DNA of 64,000 bases from Branchiostoma floridae. Taxonomy: Eukaryota > Chordata > Leptocardii > Amphioxiformes > Branchiostomatidae. Position numbers and translations under genes: made by a program. Below, piece after piece: positions 47,301 through 58,233 of this stretch; positions within the stretch are counted from its first letter, which is position 1; every line of letters begins with the position of its first letter. The stretch is from positions 14,989,048 to 15,053,047 of the forward strand of contig NC_049984.1 of assembly GCF_000003815.2 (NCBI RefSeq), given 5' to 3'. The notes beneath the pieces were generated by a model, which was not told where the DNA came from, made no database searches, and saw nothing but the letters and a program-made list of their open reading frames with translations.

Positions 47301-50300
47301 GATTCTTACCATGTTGTTACTCTCCACTCTGGTACAAATTTTCAGTACTTCTATAATTTTACTATAATATAACACACATCTGACCTGCAATTGAACTTAT
47401 GTGTACTAGTAATATGTTATGACTGTATGAACAATTTTTTTCCTAAAAATTTTGTATTGTATTTTTTTTGCCAGTTTTGAGTCATAGTCTGTATAAAATG
47501 ACTGACAGTAGAAGTACCAGTAGTACTAGTAGTAGTAGAAAGAGTAGTAGAAGTAGTCAGTGCCTGGCAGTAGTAGTAGTAGTAGTGCAATGTAGTAGTA
47601 GAAGTACTGACTGACAGTAGTAGTAGAAGTAGTAGTGATAGCAGTAGTAGTAGTAGTAGTAGTACTGCTGCTAAATGTTGTAACAGGTTTTTAACATTTT
47701 GTCCTTAGTCCATGTCATAATGAATAGACAAGTGTTTATACATGTTATAATGTATCATTTCTTCAAAACCTTGTTGACCCTTACGAAGGCTGTTGTACCT
47801 TTATTCCAGCATGAGCATGCCTCTGTGCAGATGTTTGATCACCTGATCGAGCAGAATGACCTGAAGAACGTGTTCCTGGAGTACAATGTCGGGGAGAGGG
47901 ACCTCATCTTCATCAAGGAACAGATCGCAGGACCTCTGGCAGTGACCAGGAACCAGGTCAGTATCTTAGATATAGTCCAGGGCTTTAGTCAGCGTCCGTT
48001 TTTCCGTCAATTGACGGAAATTTGCTGCGTCTGACGGAAAAATTTTAAAACCAATCCGTCAACCTTGACAGACAAAAATCCTTGGTGGAAGCTACAGGCG
48101 GCTTGGGTACGCCGTCCACGGCCGTAAAAGCCACACACTGTTTGTTTTGCTATTGTTATGATTGTTGACAATGTGTGTCGGCGCCCTTTCGCATACGATA
48201 ATATCATTAAAACCCGTTTTTCAAGGTCTCAGTTCAGTCCTTCTAATTAATTTTCGCGGTTTTCGCGACGATTGTAATTGGTTGATGGAAAAAAATTTCG
48301 AGCTGGCTAAAGCCCTGATATAGTCATTTATGTCCTTACCAGTTTGGCTGTAGAAGACACATATTCTGCTCAACTATCTAAAGGCTATTATGAAGGGCTA
48401 GCATTGTGGATACTAACAATACGCAAAATGCAACATAATAACAATTACCATTAGGAAACAAGAATGAAATTTTATGGATGACATCAGTGGGCTCATTTAA
48501 ATTTGCGTGATTTCAGGAAAAAAGAATATTTTTGTTCTTTGGAGATGGTCAACATGACAAGAAAGTACAGTACTGAATGGAAAAATATATTGCCTTGTAG
48601 CATTGATATTGTGCTTGAGAATTAACGCTTGCATTGTCCCAATGACTTGCTATTTTGAAATTACAATTGTATTTGATAGGGCTTGATTCCAGGTTTGATT
48701 ATGTACATGTATCATTGTGACTAGTTATGGACTTAGGCCATTGATGTTTAGTGATTTCTCTAAGCTTAAATATTGTTTATTGTTATGCTTTTCTAATGGT
48801 GTTCTTTTTGTGTTTCCTTTCAGGCTTGGCCATACAAAGGCAGAGATGAAGAGAAGAGCTTCCTGTATGAGGTACATTTGTAAATATGTCGAGAAAACGT
48901 CATGTTTTAAAAAATGTGTAGGATTTCACTTTGAAACAAACTAAAAACCCTGTACCAAATTTATTGTACTGGTGCTGTATTGGTAGTGTACCGGTACACA
49001 GCTCGACTTTTGAGTTATTGAAAGGGATGTTCTTTCTTGAAAGGTTGTAGCCAACAAGAGGAATGGGATTGATGTGGACAAGTGGGACTACTTTGCGCGA
49101 GACTGCCACCACCTGGGCATCTCTAACAAGTTTGACCACATGCGCTTCATGAAGTTTGCCAGGGTTATCAACGTGGACGGGCGCAGGCAGATCTGCACCA
49201 GGGACAAGGTGGGTGGCAAAATAGATGGTTTAACTTTATATGTTTCTAAGGATGTTACCAAAAATTAAGGACAAGCTGGCACTGTATCTACCTAAACATG
49301 AAGATGGTAGGTGTAGATAATGTTAATGTAATGTAATGTGTTATTGCAGGTGTAGGTAACATGGTGGTATCTTATGATATAGTACATGTTTTTAACTGTT
49401 ATGACTCCAGGAGTACTAGTGTAGTGTTTTGATGTACTTACTTATCTTTTAAATAAACAAATGAACAAACTTAAAGAAGTTAATGGATAATCATCCATTC
49501 CATTCAAACTGCCATTTTCTCTGTTTGGCTTGTAACACTAATTCATGGTAGTCATGTTCATCTAAATATGGCACTGTCATACAGTCACTTTGAAACATTG
49601 TAAAGCAAATGATGCAAACTGTTGCAAAATCATTGAAAAGTTGCACTGATAATTTTCATCAGGTAAGGGGGAGCCTATACTTATTGTTCTTAGTGTGTAA
49701 TGTTACTAATCTAGACCCCATGAATGTTCCCATGTGTTACAGGAGTGCAGTAACCTGTATGACATGTTCCACACCCGGAGCAGTCTCCATCGCAGAGCCT
49801 ACCAGCACAAGGCTAACAAGTGTGTGGAGATCATGTAAGTCCTGGAAATTAGCCTTCTGAATGGAAAAAAAAACATGATTTTAACAAAATTCACTTCTGT
49901 TGTTCTAAAGCCCTTGATGAAGAATGTTTAAATGGTTTAATTGAATTATGTTAATTGGCTATGCCAGCAGGGTGCATCTGTGTTGCAAGACTAAAGTGGG
50001 TCCTTTGTACTCCAAATCAAATGTGAACAAAAGTATGCAAAATGTTGTTATTTAGATATGAAAGTAACTTCCAGTGGATTTGACTACAGTATGTGTTTTT
50101 TTTAAAACTTTTTTTATTCATGAAAGCTCAAATCGGCCTACAAGTACAAGCCACTTTTCATTGAAGTCATGAGGCAAGGGCCAGTCAAAGTTGATGCTAC
50201 TTCTTCCTCTGATTCCCTTTTCATCACGAGCCTAAAAGACATGTCATCTACATGTATTTCCTTGTTTTCAGGATTGTAGAGGCCCTACTGAAAGCTGACA

Positions 50301-53300
50301 AGTACATCAGAATACCTGGCAAGGATGGGTAGGTTTTATTATTTGCTCATCTCAACTTAATGAAATTTTTATATCTGTATAGCCAATTTAACCATTCTTT
50401 GGTAAGCACATAGAACAGTAGCAGGAAGTATTACACTGAACTGTCACATCTAGCATTTGCTCACCTATAGTTGTATCTTGTGAGTATGCTCCTACTGTAC
50501 TAGATGATGGTTCCATTCTACAATAGTTCCACATGGTCCACTCTATAGTTTTGGGAAAAAACATTTTGAACAGCTTGATCCTAGGTTGATATCTTTGGTA
50601 CTTGACGGCATAACTCTTTATGGAAAAGAAATGTTTTTTTCTCTCTTTCTTCTTCTCCAAACAAAGAAATTTAAGGCATATCATGACCTAAACCATGGTA
50701 AAGTAGCAGACACACATGGTGATTTCCATTACATTATGTCGCAATTGGCTTAGAACAGATCTGGGGGACTGCTGGTCACTATATACACGTTCTACCAGAA
50801 TACGTTTTAGTAAGAAAAAAACATTTTGTTTGGCTAGACGATGTGAAGGCAACGTATTTGCTTGCAAATGTTACCTTTCTAGTTATTTCTTCTTCTTGCA
50901 CTGAGAAAAATGATGAAGCTTAGCATGTGTAAAAACAATAGTTGCTTGTTCTTTCCTTAAAAAGTGCTCAAGTCAAGCTGTCTGAGACTCCAGACGACAT
51001 GCATGCCTACACCAAGCTGACAGACCACATCTTCCAGCAAGTCCTGTACTCCCAGCAGCCTGAGCTGGAGGAGGCCAGGTCCATCCTCAGGGATGTGGAG
51101 AGTCGCAGGCTGTACCGCTGTGTGGGGCAGACACGCCCGCAGCAAGGATGCCTCATATCACAGGTATCTTCACTCACTCACTCACTCACTCACTCACTCA
51201 CTCACTCACTCACTCACTCACTCACTCACTCACTCACAGGCTGTACCTCTGTGTGGGGCAGACACGGCCACAGCAAGGATGCCTCATATCACAGGTATCT
51301 TCACTCACTCACTCACTCACTCACTCACTCACTCACTCACTCACTCACTCACAGGCTGTACCGCTGTGTGGGGCAGACACGGCCACAGCAAGGATGCCTC
51401 ATATCACAGGTATCTTCACTCACTCACTCACTCACTCACTCACTCACTCACTCACTCACTCACTCACTCACTCACTCACTCACTCACTCACTCACAGGCT
51501 GTACCTCTGTGTGGGGCAGACACGGCCGCAGCAAGGATGCCTCATATCACAGGTATCTTCACTCACTCACTCACTCGCTCACTCACTCACTCACTCAGTC
51601 ACTCACAGGCTGTACCGCTGTGTGGGCAGACACGGCCACAGCAAGGATGCCTCATATCACAGGTATCTTCACTCACTCACTCACTCACTCACTCAGTCAC
51701 TCACAGGCTGTACCGCTGTGTGGGGCAGACACGGCCACAGCAAGGATGCCCCATATCACAGGTATCTTCACTCACTCACTCACTCACTCACTCACTCACT
51801 CACTCACAGGCTGTACCGCTGTGTGGGGCAGACACGGCCACAGCAAGGATGCCTCATATCACAGGTATCTTCACTCACTCACTCACTCACTCACTCACTC
51901 AGTCACTCACAGGCTGTACCGCTGTGTGGGGCAGACACGGCCACAGCAAGGATGCCTCATATCACAGGTATCTTCACTCACTCACTCACTCACTCACTCA
52001 CTCAGTCACTCACAGGCTGTACCGCTGTGTGGGGCAGACACGGCCACAGCAAGGATGCCTCATATCACAGGTATCTTCACTCACTCACTCACTCACTCAC
52101 TCACTCACTCACTCACTCACTCGCAGGCTGTACCTCTGTGTGGGGCAGACACGGCCACAACAGGGGTGCCTCATATCACAGGTTAGCAACTTTCACTCAC
52201 TCACTCACTCACTCACTCACTCGCAGACTGTACCTCTGTGTGGGGCAGACACGGCCACAGCAGGGGTGCCTCATATCACAGGTTAGCAACTTTCACTCAC
52301 TCACTCACTCACTCACTCACTCACTCACTCACTCACTCACTCACTCGCAGGCTGTACCGCTGTGTGGGGCAGACACGGCCACAGCAGGGGTGCCTCACAT
52401 CACAGGTACCTTCACTCACTCACTCACAGGCTGTACCGCTGTGTGGGGCAGACACGCCCGCAGCAGGGGTGTCTCATATCACAGGTTAGCAACTCTCACT
52501 CACTCACTCACTCACTCACTCAAAGGCTGTACCGCTGTGTGGCGCAGACACGGCCGCAGCAGGGATGTCTCATATCACAGGTACCTTCTTTCAGTAGCTC
52601 ACTCACTCTTTCACTCACTCACTCACTGACTCACCCACTCACTCACGCAAAGAACCAATAGAGAACAATAATGAACTGCCTTCGTACATGTAACTGCTAA
52701 ATTTAGTTAGCAGCAATAATGATAATGATACATGTATGATTTATATAAAATCTGCTACATTGAACTTTTCTCTGATCTTGTTAAATTGTAATTTTGGCTT
52801 GTGCCCTGCAGGATGAAGCCCCCTCCTGGTCTGAGGAGATAGTGACATCCCTGACAGAGGAGGAACTGGGAGCTCCTCAGCTCAGTCCTGGGGACATTGC
52901 TGTCAGTGTGAGTAGACTACTCATCCTCTGGAACATTACCACTCTAACTATGCTAGTAAATCTATATGAAGAACATGTAATGTATTTGTTGCACCATTAT
53001 CATGGCAAAGTGTGTTGTTCTGACTTAACAGTTTGATTTGTTACAAAAGTTAAAACATAAAAAGTCAGTTTGCAAATCTTTTGATAGACATAGACACATA
53101 AATTGTACGTTTTTGTGGTGTGAGAAACCTTGTCACATTTTATGTTTATTTATATCTAAAAACTGTAAGATCTTAATTACTACCATAAGGGCATCTGTGT
53201 AGATGGCGTGAATGTCTGTCTCTTTTGGAGAGTCAAGTTAAACTGTCTTTGCCCCCCTCCCCCTTCAGGTTGTGGACATGGACTATGGAATGGGTGATAA

Positions 53301-54946
53301 GAACCCCATTGACCATGTCAGGTTCTACGACAAGAGCAAGATGGACAATGCCTGCAGGGTCAGGAAGGAAGAGGTGAGACAAACTCGAGAATAGAAGTTT
53401 TATTCTAGAATCCTTTAAGAAGAAGATATATCCTATGATATAGATGATGAAAATATTCTCAGGTTACGAGACTTTGGACTGATGTAATTTTTTAATTCTC
53501 CACTCTCAGGTCTCCCAGATGCTACCTGAAACCTTTGCGGAGCAGCACATAAGAGTGTACTGCAAGAAGAGAGACCAACAGAGTATTGACATAGCAGAAA
53601 GGTGCTGTTCTTGGATTTTTTTGTTAGAAAAACATTGATAACGGATATACATAATGTACTACTAGTAAAATAATGGTTATATTGGATATACCGGTAGGAG
53701 AATTCTTTTTACACAACCAGCAGGTACTCACATTGATGTAAATACCTGTTGGTTAGGCCACACCAATTTAATTTCTTGGTTCACGGATTCGCTCGCTCCT
53801 ATTTTTTGGAAAAAAAAAATAAAAATAAAAATTACCACTCAGCAAATTTTCACCATTAATGAAGCCATTCACCAACTTTCTGGTATAAAAAAAAAAACTG
53901 ACACTACTTTTGTAATTTTCAATGAACAGGTGCTGTTACTGTACAGTAATAGTGTTTTTGTACTTTTTTCAAGCTGAAAACTTTTTATTCTTTATGTTTT
54001 GGATTAGCCCTTACCTTTACCCCAACCATTTTACAAGTTTTATTTTTATTTTTATTTCGCCCTCTCGCTCCATATTTTTTATGAAAAAATCCGTGAACCA
54101 AGAAATTAAATTGGTGTGGCCTTATGTAAGAAGAATTCTCCTATATCCTACCAACCTGATGAAACTATTTTCAGAAATGGTTGTATTTATAAGAAGTATT
54201 AAATAATTTAAAATTTGTAGCTGTAGAATGGGCTAGTGTTGGAAGACCTGTGTCCCTCTTGTGTTGTCCTTACACATACAGGTTTACTGAGTTTGTTCCT
54301 TCTGTTGCAGGTGCTTCATACAGTGGTGTGATAACCGACAGGATAGACTGAAGAAACCCAAGGTAAGAGGCAAAGAGGAAGTTCGGTTCAAATGCCCCAG
54401 ACCTCTCATTGTACAAGTTTCTTCCTATAACCCTCCAGATAGATATAGTTGTGTTGCTAGCTCATTGTCTATAAGTCAGTTCTTTTCTGGTGGCATTGTA
54501 GTCCTGCCCCAAGTAGTTAGAAACTTATTAATAACTTTCCTTTTCTCCATAATACTGCCAGGAGGGGGAGGTAAGGAAATCATGTCCTTTTATTAAACAT
54601 ACTTCTTTTAGCATGAAAGTTCACCTCACCTGATTATGAAAAAAGACTTAACTTGTCAGGCTAAAATATAAGAGGCAATCCTAGACGTACAAATTACTTT
54701 TTAGCTGGCTTCCATCCAAGGCCATGAGCAAGATTTTTACTCTTTCATGTTTTCGATGAATAAAGCTATATGTACATCAAAAGCAGAAGTTTCAGTTTGT
54801 GAAATTAATTCTTACAGGGAGGGAAGGCATCAGCACCAGAGCTGACTCCACTGAAGAAGGATGAGGTAGAGAAGGAAGACGGGGCGAGCACCTCAGCCTC
54901 GCCCCCCACCCGACATGACTCTGTGAGAAGCAGGCTGTCACTGTAG
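44320..54946 (+). CDS. SAMHD1: SAM and HD domain dNTP triphosphohydrolase
   Basis: Seventeen coding exons join in consistent phase to 620 residues (human 626). Exons: 44,320-44,506; 45,031-45,097; 45,276-45,354; 45,819-45,979; 46,530-46,645; 47,139-47,209; 47,810-47,956; 48,824-48,871; 49,044-49,208; 49,743-49,834; 50,272-50,328; 50,965-51,163; 52,812-52,907; 53,269-53,373; 53,510-53,601; 54,311-54,362; 54,818-54,946. A basic N-terminus (ARKRK) precedes a SAM domain (about 35-105). The HD domain follows, with metal ligands H162 (NRFEH), H201-D202 (CHDLGHGPFSH) and D304 ([11 protein letters not shown]). Allosteric-site residues in DTPQFQRLR are kept. The enzyme hydrolyses dNTPs to nucleoside and triphosphate as a nucleotide-controlled tetramer. 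The C-terminus keeps a TPLKK site (T588). Intron 12 holds a pseudo-exon array. Confidence 0.95.
45464..45530. repeat. 67-nt near-perfect hairpin in SAMHD1 intron 3
   Basis: Left arm 45,464-45,492 and right arm 45,502-45,530 (29 nt each) are complementary with a single mismatch (a G-T pair if transcribed on one strand). The loop is 9 nt (cagaatctt). The inner arm is tatgatgatgtcaataaagg. Size and loop are in the range of microRNA precursors, but the near-perfect pairing also fits a small fold-back transposon. Confidence 0.8.
47505..47675. repeat. AGT-rich trinucleotide tract in SAMHD1 intron 6
   Basis: Degenerate agtagtagt runs broken by agaagt and ctgacagt. It ends about 135 bp before exon 7. 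An irregular microsatellite. Confidence 0.85.
47978..48317. mobile_element. hAT-type MITE in SAMHD1 intron 7
   Basis: A 340-bp element with inverted ends cagggctttagtcagc and gctggctaaagccctg (15 of 16 pair) and a perfect 8-bp target duplication atatagtc on both sides (47,970-47,977 and 48,318-48,325). It is the reverse-orientation relative of the CTSZ intron 2 copy and shares the central palindrome tttccgtcaattgacggaaa. It starts only 21 bp after exon 7. Confidence 0.92.
51109..52640 (+). repeat. SAMHD1: Tandem array of exon-12 pseudo-exons separated by (CACT)n
   Basis: The genuine exon 12 ends at 51,163. Its last 55 nt (gctgtaccgctgtgtggggc ... catatcacag) then recurs 13 times, starting near 51,239, 51,354, 51,497, 51,608, 51,707, 51,809, 51,912, 52,015, 52,127, 52,227, 52,351, 52,429 and 52,526. 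Each copy is preceded by (CTCA)n ending in cacag, cgcag or, in the last, aaag, and is followed by gtatct, gttagc or gtacct. Separators run from roughly 20 to over 80 bp. All three plus-strand frames are open through the array, because (CACT)n contains no stop. Confidence 0.95.
53756..54121. mobile_element. PIF/Harbinger-type MITE in SAMHD1 intron 15
   Basis: A 366-bp element with long inverted ends: ggccacaccaatttaatttc with ttggttcacggat at the left, and the exact complement at the right, about 33 bp each. A TTA duplication lies on both sides (53,753-53,755 and 54,122-54,124). Three-base TTA/TWA duplications and GGC/GGG-type ends fit the PIF/Harbinger superfamily. The interior is AT-rich without coding capacity. 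Confidence 0.85.
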
Positions 54947-55577
54947 TCTACAGCCATGCATTGTGGCATTGCTAGCTCCATACACTTGCCTTCCAAAGCC
55001 TTGCTGTTAGTATTACTGTATTGAGTGACATTTGAGTGTCACTACAAGGCAAAACAAAGCTTTTTGTTACTTTCAAAATGTTTTTTTTAAGATTATGAAA
55101 ATCTTTTGTAGATTTCTTTAATGAAATGTATTTTTGCTTTTAGTTTGTTTCATATTGCCAAAGCCATGACCTTCATTCAGTACTGACACTGTGGCTAGAA
55201 AAAACAAAGATGGCAAAACTGAGCTGTTTCTTCAATGCATAGCAATTTTTGCATCATGAGAATCTTTTGTAGACTTCCTTAAATGAAATTATTTTGCTTT
55301 TAGTTTGTTAAATTTTGCCAAAGCCATGGCCTTCATTCAGTATTGACTGTAACATGTGGCTAGATGGTAAACATAGATGCATGTTGAATGCATAGTAAGT
55401 TGTATGCATATGAAAATCTTTTGTTGATGTTTATTTTATTTTCACAAGTGCTTTAAGCCTGATTTTCCAGTTTGAATGTGCACAAAAGTAGATGAACTGT
55501 TAACTCATACCTTCTGTTTGTAGTAGATATATAGCTAGGTGCAAGGAAACAAAGCTATGTATTGGATCACGACTACA

Positions 55578-55583
55578 AATAAA
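55578..55583 (+). terminator. SAMHD1: Probable SAMHD1 polyadenylation signal
   Basis: AATAAA 632 bp after the stop codon. On the opposite strand another AATAAA (55,665-55,660) lies only about 80 bp away, marking a tail-to-tail arrangement. The 3' UTR contains an imperfect duplication (tttgccaaagccatg at about 55,155 and 55,314). Confidence 0.6.
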
Positions 55584-55639
55584 ATGACAGCATTTTGATG
55601 ATATTTAACTACATGTACTAGTCCATCAGATGCACAATA

Positions 55640-58233
55640 AGCTAATGCCAAATTGCTTATTTATTAAAATTGAGTAATCATACTCAAGAATTTTTAATAA
55701 ATTGCAAATGAACTTAAAGCCAAAACTAAACAAAACATCCTTAGTCTGCATCATATGCACAGACTCGTTACTTTCTATGCTATATAGATAAAAGTCAGAA
55801 AACAAGCTGGCACAAAGACCTTTGTATTTCCATTCTTTATTTTCACTTTTGATGATTATAGATATGTAGAATGCTGTATTTTTATCTAGACTATTTCGTG
55901 TTCTGTGAACATCCATTAAACCAATTGATCTGTCCACAAGTTGACCATGATGTTGTTACTTCTGCGTAGTCCTGTTGCTCTGCTTCTGGTGTCCTGCATC
56001 TCCTGAAGACAAAATACAGAATGTCAGACAACATTTATAGCTGGTCCTGGCATGCAGGTATACATACAACACTCAAAATGCTATTATTGAAAACAAAATT
56101 TTAGTGTCCTGTGTGCTCAGTGTGACCAATCAGTCATGATTATCAGACTGGGGCGGTAAATGCCTCATCATTACAGACAGGACAGTCAATGCTGGTTTAT
56201 CAAATATAGGTGCAAGTCATTCAGAAATAGTGATGCTCCCCTACACTACACTTGATTAACAATGGAATGAAGAATCTGAATAAAATGGTCTATAGTAGAC
56301 ACTTTACAAAGTACTGTACAACTTACCCAAAAAAAGGGACAATACTACCATTAGTAGTACCATGGTCAATTTCCAGTGAACTTGTAATGGTTTAGAGAAC
56401 ATGCAATTAAAACGTTAAGGCTACAGTCCATATGTTTATTTGTACATGATGGTTGGACATAACAGCACTTACATTTCAGACAGGCCTTGAAGCTCGGACA
56501 CTTTGTCAGTTCCTGGAAAAGATTTAGAGAAACAGTCAGGACACACACCATACATACAAACCTACTTTCTTAGAAAATCATTCCACTCAGATGACAGTCG
56601 TGAGAACAATGTTTCTTCACCGTTCCTTTGGAACTCGAAGCGAGCTGGGTTATGGGTTACATCATCGCGGAGCCGACAAACAACATCAAAAACTTATATT
56701 TTGAAATCTAACAACACTTACCATGTAGAGTACACTAAATGTTGGTCTTCCTCAGATACTTGATTCCATCAAGTATTGCGCTCGGCCTGTAGATTAAAAG
56801 ATTGAGATTTGATGAATATTTTGATACAAGATGACAGCATACACCTAATTTAACTGTGTACTTCCACTCAGAAGACAGTCGTGAGAGAACAAGTTTTCTT
56901 CACCGTTCTTGTTGAACTCTAAGCGAGCTGGGGTTATGTGTGGCATCATTGTGGAAGTACAAATTATGCATTTTGGACAGGAAAGTAAAATAGAAACAAT
57001 TTCTCTAACTAAATGTTAAGTTTCAAAATTGAATTTTTGATGACCAAAAACTTTCTCAGATATGATTAAGACATGAAAAATAGTACTTACCAAACAAGGC
57101 GTAAACACACATCATACTGCACTTCACTGGAGTTGGATCTGCCTCCACTGGAGAAGGAAAGGAAGAAAAGTAATTACTTTTTTGTTTGGCTATAGCAATG
57201 TTATTTTGAGAATTAAAACATTCAATGAGCTCAGAGATGAGATAATTTGTAATCAGTAAATGTCATACGAACGAGACTATATATCCTCATCATTGCTCAA
57301 ACTTTGCATGAAAGTTACACAGAAATAGCTACAAATTCTGCACAGAAATGATAATTTTCATCAAAGCAGCCCACAGTTGCAACAAAGTAACCCCATTTTC
57401 AATGCATATAAATATTATAACCTATTCGGTTATTCTGATACCAGTGAGGTTAACAGCATCAAAGTTTCCTTCACCTTGATACCAGTGAGGTTAACAGCAT
57501 CAAAGTTTCCTTCACTTTGAACAGATTTCAAAGAAGCAACCTACCACTGTATTCCATCCAGGAGGCCACGCATGCTTGCAGTTCACTAGAAAAAAAAGAT
57601 TGAATATTGAGAACTGTTTGAATGCTTACTTTGACTGCTTACTGTTTGAATATCATTTCCAAATATTTTGACTTCCAAAAGTTTTACTTGGCTAAGCTCA
57701 GAAATTAAAACATAGCAATTTAACAATCACAGACAATCATCATGTTTTTTCATCATTGCTCAGCCACTCTGTGAAGCCCTGCTACCAAGAGTACCATTGT
57801 ACTACTAGTTCTTACTGTAATTGAAGTACAAAACTTAAACTGAGCATGTTTGCAAATACTTACCAGTATGTTGGGTGCTGAGTAGTTCTTCAAGAACTGG
57901 ACTCTCATACTGCCCAACTTGTGAATGCCTGTACAGGGTTTAACAAATTTGTCACATTAGAACTTGTCATCTGTCTTGACTGTAGCTGCTAGCATGTCTA
58001 TAGTATAATTGTATACCTCAGACAGTATGTGTCAGCAATAGAATTCTGACATATGCTTGTCAATGAGAATTCATCACAGGCAACAATATGTCTAGCCACA
58101 CTTAAAACTTTCTTAGTCATATTTTCTGTCTTTCTACTCCTTTGCCATTGCAATTCCTAATGGTGAAACATACTAACCTTTAGAAAACATCTGAGAGTTG
58201 TTTTCACCACAGCAGCAGTGACTCATTCACCAT
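55640..58233 (-). ncRNA. Candidate minus-strand spliced transcript, coding status unclear
   Basis: A chain of GT-AG exons can be read on the minus strand: 58,233-58,178; 57,928-57,864; 57,585-57,545; 57,147-57,091; 56,786-56,722; 56,512-56,473; and a last exon from 56,002 to about 55,640, with AATAAA at 55,665-55,660. Several acceptors have strong pyrimidine tracts (ttttttttctag, ccttctccag, ttttgtcttcag) and donors are mostly GTAAGT. No single reading frame survives: exon 56,786-56,722 is closed in all three frames, and the first exons lead into a stop. Short Cys-containing peptides (for example VKCSMMCVYALFG) are possible but not persuasive. A noncoding RNA, or a gene with an exon I missed, are both possible. 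Confidence 0.35.
56578..56950. repeat. Two-copy local repeat
   Basis: cagtcgtgagaacaatgttt...cttcaccgttcctttggaac (56,595-56,660) recurs with indels at 56,875-56,940, both followed by a gcgagctgggttatg-type sequence. Separately, a 41-bp unit with ataccagtgaggttaacagc is repeated in tandem at 57,437-57,518. Confidence 0.7.

Noticed and set aside
50942-52661. Long plus-strand frames of 397-493 codons rich in SLTHSLTHS
   Set aside because: All three frames are open only because (CACT)n and the 55-nt unit contain no stops. The array is intronic between SAMHD1 exons 12 and 13; only 50,965-51,163 belongs to a well-supported exon.
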